A stretch of 24,726 nt of DNA from Bolinopsis microptera. Taxonomy: Eukaryota; Ctenophora; Tentaculata; Lobata; Bolinopsidae. The notes under the pieces were generated by a model that was not told where the DNA came from, ran no database searches, and saw nothing but the letters and a program-made list of their open reading frames with translations. Of this stretch, positions 1 to 7,224 are shown one piece after another (position 1 is the stretch's first letter; each line of letters opens with the position of its first letter). The translations under genes and the position numbers were made by a program. The DNA lies in the NCBI RefSeq assembly GCF_026151205.1, contig NW_026971875.1:1-24726 (forward strand), written 5' to 3'.

Positions 1-178
1 GCGTCGAAAATTGAATGAACAAGTTGATGGGGAAATGAAAATTGAGCCACTTCCTTCATTTGTTGAATTTTTACTAAAAACTAACCCAAATTCGATGTAC
101 TTAACAGACTGCACTGAGGGTGAAATATCTCATATCATTTCTGAGCTACAAAATGGCAAAGCTAGTGATTTCATTATC
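1..178 (+). pseudogene. 5' fragment of degraded non-LTR retrotransposon A (start of reverse transcriptase)
   Basis: The frame beginning at base 2 reads openly into the stretch SMYLTDCTEGEISHI and then ELQNGKASD. This resembles the region just before the RT fingers in APE-type non-LTR elements, where a motif of the type 'EI..II..LKN.KAS' precedes the first catalytic block. The fragment begins before the window, so any endonuclease domain lies off the left edge. It does not join the protein that follows at 199, which belongs to an earlier part of such an ORF (the linker before RT) and to another element. Its natural continuation is at 2510, where the same frame reads FTISVIKKASHILSPVLS, the next segment expected in this family. 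The break is the insertion of element B. The family assignment rests on motif order only, since no search was run. Confidence 0.6.
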
Positions 179-198
179 CAAAGATTTCATTATCCAAA
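167..198 (+). repeat. Perfect 16-bp tandem duplication at the retrotransposon junction
   Basis: The 16-mer GATTTCATTATCCAAA occurs at 167-182 and again at 183-198 with no mismatch. It lies exactly where element A stops and element B begins, and its first bases form the left copy of B's target-site duplication. It may have arisen during integration (template switching or end repair) or as a later slippage event. Confidence 0.85.
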
Positions 199-2048
199 GA
201 AAACAGACGTACAAATATTGTTCAGGACCTTACTGTGAAAAGTGCAAAAAACGATTTGAAAGGTATTTGGAAAACTATCAAACATGCTTCAAACTTACCT
301 GGAAAAATAAGTAGCTCTTCCCCAAGCAACTTAAATGTTAACGGAGTTAACCTGCATTTTGCCACAGTTGGTACAATAATACAAGAATCAATTAAGGAAA
401 AGGATTCAGACGACTTTCTAGAATATATGCCGCCTCCACCAGAGTGTAAACTCTCTGTATTCGAAGAGGTGACTGTTGAACAAGTAAAAGAATATATACT
501 CAGTATACCATCAGATAAATCTATTAACGATATCATGCCCATTAAAGTATATAAGTATATTATTCCCCAAATCATCGATCCAGTAGCTCATATTATAAAC
601 CTTAGTATGAAAAGTGGAACAATGCCGTTGGCATGTAAAATTGCATCAGTCACTCCAATTCTTAAAACTGGTGACCCTAATGATCCAAATAACTACCGGC
701 CAATATCCATACTCCCCCTACTTGGAAAATGCATAGAATATTTTGTTAACCAACAGCTCACAGAGTATGTTGAAACAAATAAACTGCTTACCAACAATCA
801 GTATGGATTTAGAAAAGATCATTCCACCACTTTTCTAATGCTTAATCTATTTGATAAAATATTTACGTCTAAAGAATCACAGAAGAAACCTGCAATTGTA
901 TTCTTAGATATTAAAAAGGCCTTTGACACAGTAAGCCATAATATTTTATTGAAAAAACTTAAGTATTATGGAGTTGATGGCTTTGTCATAAAGTGGTTCA
1001 AAAGCTACCATGGGGACAGAAAGCAGCACACCAAAATACGTGGTAATGTAAGCACATCACTCCCTGTTAAAACAGGTGTGCCACAGGGTAGCATATATTA
1101 GGACCAATTCTATTTAGTTTATTCATAAATGATCTCAGTAGAAATTGCACACAATCTACTGTTTACTTATTTGCAGATGACAGTGCACTATATTTTGATA
1201 ACATTTCCCGAAGCATATATGAAAATGTAATTAAGGATATGAAAATTGTGTATGAATGGCTTAGAATCAACAAGCTGAGACTAAATGCTGCAAAATCTTC
1301 ATTCATTGTATTTGATAGATATCCTAATCTAGACACGTTGTCAATCCCTCTGGAGTTGGAAAAAGAATGCCTTTTTATAGAAGAAACTAAATCTCAAAAA
1401 TATTTAGGTCTCATGATAGACAATTTATTGAACTTTCAAGACCATATTGATTATGTGAAATCAAAAATTGCTAAAAGAATAGGGGCATTATACAGGTCGA
1501 AAAGTCTTCTTCCACTGAAATATAGAAAAATGTTTGTAAATGCTCTTATGCTCCCCCAATTTGACTACCTGGATATAATATGGTGTAGGGCTGCCAAAAC
1601 CAAACTTAATTCTCTTGATATATTATACAAGAAAGTAGCAAAAATTGCACTGGATGTTCATTGGCAGGAACCATCAGTAAATGTATATCGAAACATGAAG
1701 TGGTTACCCTTACACTTAAGAAGACAACTCCATCTATCAACATATATGTATAAAATTCTTAATGAGGCTGCACCATCATCATTCACCGGTAAATTTTCTT
1801 ATGTATCCGGAGGATCACGTGATGCTGAGAGGTGCAACCTTTATATTCACAAATCCAGAACACACAAAACCTTTACATATTTAGGTGCAAAATGTTGGAA
1901 TACAATTCCAGAGAACATAAGGACTATAAAATGTAGTGTAAATTTCTCACAATGTATGAAATCTAAATTTATGTCAGATGTAATTCAAGGAGTCTCATCC
2001 TATGAAATAAACAATAGTTTCGACTATTTCTACACTCTAGCTATGTGA
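184..2048 (+). pseudogene. Reverse transcriptase ORF of element B, split by one 2-bp frameshift
   Basis: This is the ORF2-type reverse transcriptase of an APE-class non-LTR element. The first part (184-1101) reads SAKNDLKGIWKTIKHASN in the linker, NNYRPIS at about 691-708, YGFRKDHST at about 802-828, the first catalytic aspartate in FLDIKKAFDT (Asp codon 907-909), and GVPQGS at about 1075-1092. The frame then ends in a stop at 1099-1101. Open sequence continues in another frame as LGPILFSLFINDL, with the catalytic FADD at 1170-1181, then QKYLGLMID and a long C-terminal region with LGAKCWNTIP, ending at 2048. The cause is one extra TA in the TATATA run near 1093-1098. All catalytic residues are otherwise present and no other stop is seen, so decay is recent or the break is a sequence error. 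The N-terminal endonuclease is absent through 5' truncation. Confidence 0.88.
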
Positions 2049-2511
2049 CAACTGAAACAATTTTTAAGGTGCTGGAGTTTTTGTCGGGTGGAAAGGCCCC
2101 CTGCGTTATATGACCTATTTTCAGAAGTATAGAACTTTAAACATCTCCTTTATTCGTTCCCATTTGTTATCATTGCCATTCTATTATTGTTCTATACTTC
2201 TCTGTGTATAACTGTAAATAATATTACTTACGAAATTCCAAAGTGGGCATCTATGTAATTTTCAACTTTAATTGTTACCTTCATGCCCACAGTTTACTGT
2301 TAAATCATATCTTATTTTACCACTCATTAATTTATTACTTATTTTGTTTTACAATTTACATGCTATATCCTTATGTCCCTAGAAGGGTGTTCTGCTAACA
2401 GTTTTTGACTGACTTGAATGTCCTGCACAGCAGATTGAAGCTTCTTAAATTATTTTTTATTCTTATTGTATTGCTGTGTAAATTTGATTCTAGTTCTAAT
2501 TCTAATTCTAA
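2049..2511 (+). other. 3' untranslated region and TTCTAA tail of element B
   Basis: The AT-rich sequence after the RT stop codon has no substantial ORF. It ends in four tandem hexamers, one TTCTAG and three TTCTAA, at 2488-2511. Short microsatellite tails instead of poly(A) are known at the 3' ends of CR1-like and related non-LTR elements. The tail runs straight into the proposed right target-site duplication. The minus-strand ELELELE-type frame here is only the mirror image of the hexamers. Confidence 0.7.
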
Positions 2512-3313
2512 TTTCACCATCAGTGTTATTAAAAAGGCCTCACACATTCTCAGCCCAGTGCTTTCCATACAATACAACTAAACCTTATGTCAACAGGATG
2601 CTTTCCCGCCATCCTTAAGATAGGTTAAATTAGCCCCATCTACAAAAAAGATAACGAAAAATTCTCCCAATTTTTGGTAAAATTTTTGAAAAGGTTATCT
2701 ACTCACGGCTTTATGGTTTTCTCTTGAGTCAGGGAATACTGCACGATAGCCAGTTTGGGTTCCGAAAAGGTCATTCAACATCACATGCACTCAACTACTC
2801 AGTTCACTACATTCAGCAATCACTCAAAGCTGGTAATCATGTTTTAGGAATCTTTATCGACCTAAGTAAAGCATTTGATACAAAAGATCACTCAATACTT
2901 CTCAAAAAATTAAACACATACGGGATCAGAGGACGGGCACACAAACTCCTGGAAAGTTATCTTTCCGACCGTAAACAATATGTTGGTGAGCTCAATGAAA
3001 TATCTGATACTCTACCTGTGCTTTTTGGAGTGCCACAAGGGAGCTGCTTAGGGCCCCTTCTGTTCTTAATTTACATAAACGATCTTACAAACTCTGAAAA
3101 GAACTCTAAATTTGTTCTATTTGCTGATGACACAAATATCTTCGTCGCTGCAAAAAGTAAAAGCCTAGCATACAAAAAAGCCAATGAAGTCCTAAGTTCC
3201 GTACACCGCTACATGCTTGCCAATAAACTTCACATAAACACTGGCAAGAGCTGTTACCTTGAATTCTCAAACTCTCGATCCAACAAAGATGAAGATACAC
3301 CCTCTGATCAAGT
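2511..3313 (+). pseudogene. Reverse transcriptase of element A, central part, with several disabling mutations
   Basis: This continues element A after the insertion of B. The segment reads FTISVIKKASHILSPVLS and then hits a stop at 2579-2581. In another frame it reads STGCFPAILKIG, with a second stop at 2626-2628 where the family usually has lysine. It then reads PIYKKDNEK and, after a jump of frame, LPIFGKIFEKVIYSRLYGF. The NYRPIS-type motif expected between the last two pieces is missing, so a small deletion is likely. From about 2700 the frame is clean: QFGFRKGHSTSHALNYS, then LGIFIDLSKAFDT (first catalytic Asp 2859-2861), FGVPQGSCLGPLLF, and VLFADDTNIF with catalytic FADD at 3120-3131, followed by the thumb-like ANKLHINTGKSCYLEF. 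The frame is interrupted at 3313 by the hAT-like insertion. Confidence 0.85.
3306..3313 (+). repeat. 8-bp target-site duplication, left copy (GATCAAGT)
   Basis: GATCAAGT directly precedes the left end of the inserted element and is repeated exactly at 3739-3746. Eight-base duplications are the hallmark of hAT transposition. The bases encode Asp-Gln of the interrupted RT. The coordinate is good to within one base. Confidence 0.85.
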
Positions 3314-3738
3314 CAGTAAACGACCGGGGGTAGGATTTGGCCGGGGCCGGGAATGTCCAAATTTTGCCGGGGCCGGGAATTGGCCATTCTAGAATTTGGC
3401 CAGGGCCGTGAATTTAATAAATCAACGGCCAAGTTAGAACTTTTCAGGACTTAGGATCTGAACTTATTTTTACATGACAATATAATGTTCGTATCAATTG
3501 AGCAGTTTAGAAGGTAATCAGATTTCATATAATATATTTTGATAAAATAATTTTGTTCATCCTTCCAAAATTGAAAATCCATTTTAAGATTTATATGAAA
3601 GTTTTAGGCCGATTTCGATCAAAAATTCCCGGCCAAATTCACAGGCAAAAATTGAAAATCGGCCGGGGCCGGGGCTGGGAAGAAATAGCTCCCCCGGCGC
3701 AGGGATTTCACGGCGCCGGGAATCCCGGTCGATTACTG
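3314..3738. mobile_element. hAT-like non-autonomous DNA transposon (MITE), about 425 bp
   Basis: The element begins CAGTAAACGACCGGG and ends with the complement of CAGTAATCGACCGGG, so the terminal inverted repeats match at 14 of 15 positions. A perfect 8-bp duplication, GATCAAGT, flanks it. This is the hAT pattern. There is no transposase ORF, so it would depend on an enzyme encoded elsewhere. Near both ends it carries repeated GGCCGGGGCCGGGAA-like blocks (about 3339-3353, 3366-3380, a mutated one near 3398-3414, and about 3660-3675). These resemble the subterminal repeats that bind transposase in other hAT elements. The centre is AT-rich. The perfect duplication and the good frame continuity on both sides suggest it arrived after element A was already in place. 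Confidence 0.82.
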
Positions 3739-3746
3739 GATCAAGT
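3739..3746 (+). repeat. 8-bp target-site duplication, right copy (GATCAAGT)
   Basis: This exact copy of the left duplication follows the terminal ...CGATTACTG of the hAT-like element. The RT frame of element A resumes here with Asp-Gln-Val-Ile-Asn. Confidence 0.85.
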
Positions 3747-4454
3747 AATCAATATCAATGGCATACTTTTGGAGAGAGTACATGAAACTAAATTCTTAGG
3801 TGTAACAATCGATGAAGACCTAAACTGGAACGCACATAGAAGGAAATTAGCAAAAAACTAGCCAGCTGCTGTGGCATGCTAAATAGAATTAAAGATAACA
3901 TTCCCACATCACTCCATAAAGATCTGTATCACACTCTGTTTGAAAGCTATCTTGCATATGGTATAACTGTCTGGGGAGGCCGAGGGGCATCTAACAAAAA
4001 ACTTGAACCTCTGTTCAAAGCACAGAAAATGTGTGCCCGCATAATGTTTGGAGATAAAGAAGCATACTTGGATAAATTTAAAACTAGTGCACGATGCAGA
4101 CCCTACGGGGAGCAAATCCTGGGCAAGGAATTCTACAGAAAGGAGCATACAAAACCCCTCTTCAACACCCATGAAATCATGAATGTGCATAATCTGTACT
4201 TCTACCATTGTATTAATGACATCTTCAAGGTCTTGAAATATAGAACTCCTATATCACTATACTCCCTCTTTGAAAAATCTGGCAGACTTGGCAAAGAGAC
4301 ACTCATTCTCACACCTAAACCATCAGACAGCTACATATACAGAGCAGGGACAATATGGAATACAGTACGACAAAATCTCATGCTAACTACATTCACCTGT
4401 TATAAGCCCAATCACCTCAAATCATCCATAAAAATCACCATCACTCGCACTTAA
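3739..4454 (+). pseudogene. C-terminal part of element A reverse transcriptase ORF, one frameshift
   Basis: Directly after the hAT-like insertion the frame reads NINGILLERVHETKFLGVTI and then DEDLNWNAH. The FLGVTID block is the usual segment after the thumb in APE-type RTs. A stop at 3859-3861 ends this frame in a run of A (about 3852-3857). Restoring one A would carry the reading into LASCCGMLNRIKD and through the rest of the C-terminal region (AYGITVWGG, LFKAQKMCARIMFG, LYFYHC, AGTIWNTV) to the stop at 4452-4454. The region after RT in these elements has no assigned catalytic role. The missing A may be a true mutation or a homopolymer error. Confidence 0.85.
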
Positions 4455-5066
4455 AAGGAAGGAGAACCAAATGACTGGAACTTAGCCTTAAACAGCATTC
4501 GACAAAATTCAAAAACTTTAAAATTGACCTTGCCTAGATTACTTAAGCTTGAAAAAGCGATACTCGTAAAATATCTGTTCCATATATTGTACGGGCGAAA
4601 AAGGGTTTGGTTTGCGCGGGAGTACGCCGGCTTTTTTGGGGTTTACCTTGGGGAGGTTCTTTTGTTTAATTACGGTAATGGGGCAGTTTTTCACACAAAA
4701 TACACACTATAAAGCTTTCTCAAATCCCAGTTTAAGTTAAAATCACCCATTTAGTTTTGGTTTATTAACAAAGAAAACAAAATATTGAAAAAAACGGATT
4801 ATAATATATAACGTTTTTTTTTCTAAATCCCGTTTCACAGGTTTAAAGTTAAAAAATGGAATTGTATTTTTAAAAATTTTTTGTTGGAGCAACATCTTGA
4901 AGATTAACTCAATCTTTAAGTTCAAGGTTTTGGGAATTTGAGTTTGTTTTTCGGGTTTTTTAAACCGCCGCGCACGAGGAAGCGACAGTGGGAAATTAAA
5001 AACGTGATACAATTTTAGAGTATGGTGGCCCAGGGGGCTCATTTTAAAAATTTAAAAAGAAAAAAA
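4455..5066 (+). other. Probable 3' UTR of element A, then unassigned AT-rich sequence
   Basis: The first 100-130 bases look like an untranslated trailer of element A. No tail repeat is recognisable. From about 4590 the texture changes abruptly to long mononucleotide runs. No gene or recognisable motif is seen in the remainder. Confidence 0.35.
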
Positions 5067-5070
5067 CCCT

Positions 5071-5212
5071 ACTCATGGCCGAGGAAAAGGGTCATTCGGC
5101 CCAGGAAAGGGTTAAACCCTTTTTTTAAAGGCCCTGCTCGGCCCTGGCCGAAGCGGGATAAACAATTTTGGGGGGAAAAAAAAAGTTCCGGCCTCGGCCA
5201 TGGGCCGAGCAG
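5071..5212. repeat. Layered GC-rich palindrome (foldback element)
   Basis: Three nested inverted pairs share one centre. The outer arms are CATGGCCGAGG-type at 5071-5084, pairing with CCTCGGCCATGGGCCGAG at 5192-5210. The inner arms are TTCGGCCCAGG near 5095-5105, pairing with CCTGGCCGAA near 5143-5152. The core, AAAGGGTTAAACCCTTT at about 5105-5122, is itself nearly palindromic. The whole could fold into one long hairpin, as foldback MITEs do. No target duplication was identified, and the surrounding sequence looks inaccurate. Confidence 0.5.
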
Positions 5213-5322
5213 TATATAAAAGTTTTCAAACTTTCCTTTCCCCGCGAATTTCGCGTCTTTTCTTCTTAAAAATGTCACCCACAGCGGGTTTCGTTAAACC
5301 AAAAAAAGACAGCGTGGACTAA
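5213..5322 (+). promoter_or_regulatory. TATA-like motif upstream of a 16-codon ORF (speculative)
   Basis: TATATAAA at 5213-5220 abuts the palindrome. A near-palindromic CGCGAATTTCGCG follows at about 5243-5255, and an ATG at 5272 opens a 16-codon frame (MSPTAGFVKPKKDSVD). The layout resembles a core promoter. AT-rich DNA gives such matches by chance, however, and the reading frame could be truncated by sequence errors. Confidence 0.15.
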
Positions 5323-7081
5323 GGGTTTTCATTAAAACAAAAAAGGGTTTTTCGACTCGAATTAAAAGAACGGACATGTCAAATTTTTCATATCTTTAAA
5401 ACTTGAAATCTCTTTTACAAAAATTTAAACACAAATTTTGAGAAAGTTTAAAAAAATGAATTTTTTTAAAAGCATTATCCGAGAAACCCTTTTTAAAAAC
5501 TGCAAAGAAACTCCGCTAAAAATCTTGGGGAATTTGGGGAGAATTTACCTACCTCGGGGAAAATTCCAAAATCTGTAGCTTAAATTCCCCAAAGTTTACC
5601 CAAACTACCTTCTTTCACCTTTTAGATGGCGCGAAACCCAAAGTCTTCTGCCCCCGGGTTTTTTATACCAAACGAGTAGTTGTTCACATGATAACCTATT
5701 TAACCTCTTAAAATAGTTATATAAAATTAAGGGGGAAATTTTCTCAAACTTTTACTCTTCCAAAAATTTTTGATGTAAAAAAAAGGGACAAGGGAAAAAA
5801 TTGATAAAAATGTTTTTAAAAATTCCAATTGCCAATCAAAAATTAGGTTAAGGGCCCGAATCAAGCAAGAGGGTAGTAAAATACAGGGCGGGGTACCTAA
5901 CCAAAGAGCCCGAGATTTAACATGAGGGCAGAAATTTTAAAACCCCATCGGAGATTGAACGCGAACGGAAAAAAAACGATAGACAGATATGAACACAGGG
6001 GGGACGGGCATTAAATAAAAGAGAGAAATTGTTTAAAACGAAAAAGAGGGGTTGAAAAATTTAAGACAATATTAAACCACGGGATTTCACAGGGGGGAAA
6101 AAGGGGCATCCCAAAACGCAGGGTAAAGGGGGGAAACACCCGGGCGGTCAAACAAACATTGAGGGGGGGAAGAGAATCGAGGAAAAAAGTAACCCCTGAG
6201 TGCATAAAACACTAATTCCGGGTTGAAACTACTCAAAACCTTTTATCCCCCCTTTAAAACATCAAAAAAAAAAAAATGCTCTAAATAGCAGATTAAAAAT
6301 TAAAATTGCATTACTTTAAAATTAAAAATTTTTTAAACCATTCCCGAGCTGCCAAAAAATAGCATTTGGAAAATTTAATTTTAATCCCCCAACAAAACCC
6401 TTCCCGTAAAATACAAAGATGTCAAATTTTTTAAAAAAAATTTTTATATTTTAATTTCCCTTGGGTTTTTTAATTAACCTCGTGCTATTTGCTAAAGGGA
6501 GAATTCATTACAGATCTAGTTTACTTTGTCGGATTTTTATTCAAGTCTGCGTGATGTTAAATTGATTTAAGGGACAAATCTCACAGAGCTTTCAGAATTC
6601 GTGATATTGTCCCCCAAAAAAAAACAAAAAACCAAATTTTAAACCTAAAAAAATAAAGGAAGTTATGAATTTTCATTTTAGAAAACTCCCAAATTTCAAA
6701 CAGATTTTCCCCCAGATCAAACTTTTAAACCGGGGGGTTTATGATGGTGAAATTTGGAAAAGTATTTAATATAAAAGCAAATTTTTTTTTTCCTTGGGGT
6801 TGGGAAAATTTTTTCAAATAATCATGCAAAGTGATTGCGGCTTTCGACCCCCGGGGATTAATGATAAAAATGTTCTTTGTTTACTCTAAAAAACTTTGGG
6901 TCCCTAATTTCTACCGGGTTTAGGAACTCAGAAAAAAATTTCCTGATTCTTTTTTCCCCCCCACCGAAGGGCCCAAAGCCCGTAAATTTTAATGGTAAAG
7001 AAAATCTTCTTAAGAACACTCCCAAAATTTGGATCGAAAAATAAACAATGAAAACCCTTTTGCCAAATTAATTTGGGAGAA
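5323..7081. other. AT-rich unassigned sequence, no gene seen
   Basis: About 1.8 kb of AT-rich DNA rich in A, T, G and C runs. No ORF with a recognisable motif, no RNA gene and no clear repeat was found. The few short frames have skewed composition and look like chance. Confidence 0.4.
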
Positions 7082-7220
7082 CGTCTACTGATATTTCCCG
7101 GGAGTTTTTCAGTTCCCCCACCGGGGGACCATCTACGGAATTTTGGTGATTCCCGTATGAATTTTAAACTCCGAGAAATTCCCGGAAAAGCCCTTTATCT
7201 CCGGCTAAAAACAGTAGACG
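7082..7220. repeat. 139-bp inverted-repeat-bounded block at the satellite's edge
   Basis: CGTCTACTG at 7082-7090 is perfectly complementary to CAGTAGACG at 7212-7220. Weaker inner complementarity exists, with a GGGAGTTT-like segment near the left end and AAACTCC near 7168-7175. The block ends directly before the first recognisable satellite sequence. It could be a small MITE or a chance 9-bp pairing. Confidence 0.35.
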
Positions 7221-7224
7221 GAGC

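Larger units (their letters stand above)
179..2511 (+). mobile_element. Non-LTR retrotransposon B, 5'-truncated, nested in element A
   Basis: This is a 5'-truncated APE-type non-LTR element of about 2.3 kb containing the linker, reverse transcriptase, C-terminal region, a 3' untranslated region and a short TTCTAA-type repeat tail (2488-2511). It is flanked by ATTTCATTATC at 168-178 and ATTTCACCATC at 2511-2521, which match at 9 of 11 positions and are probable target-site duplications. The flanking pieces of element A join codon to codon across it. Such elements integrate by target-primed reverse transcription, which commonly leaves 5' truncation. The exact left edge is uncertain by about 20 bases because of the 16-bp duplication there. 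Confidence 0.8.

Noticed and set aside
2488-2511. Telomere-like TTCTAA repeat
   Set aside because: There are only four copies, they are internal, and they are directly downstream of a retrotransposon 3' UTR. An element tail explains them better.
2395-2577. Minus-strand frame with an ELELELE run
   Set aside because: It is the complement of the TTCTAA tail and the adjacent element A sequence, with no other support.
3106-3300. Minus-strand frame of 64 codons
   Set aside because: It lies opposite the conserved FADD region of a clear plus-strand RT, so it is a shadow.
3909-4208. Minus-strand frame of 99 codons
   Set aside because: It lies opposite the C-terminal part of element A and shows no motif of its own.
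1-4454. Virus-derived or LTR-type retroelement
   Set aside because: The RT motif order (NYRPIS, AFDT, GVPQGS-LGP, FADD), the lack of gag, protease and integrase motifs and of LTRs, and the microsatellite tail all point to non-LTR elements.
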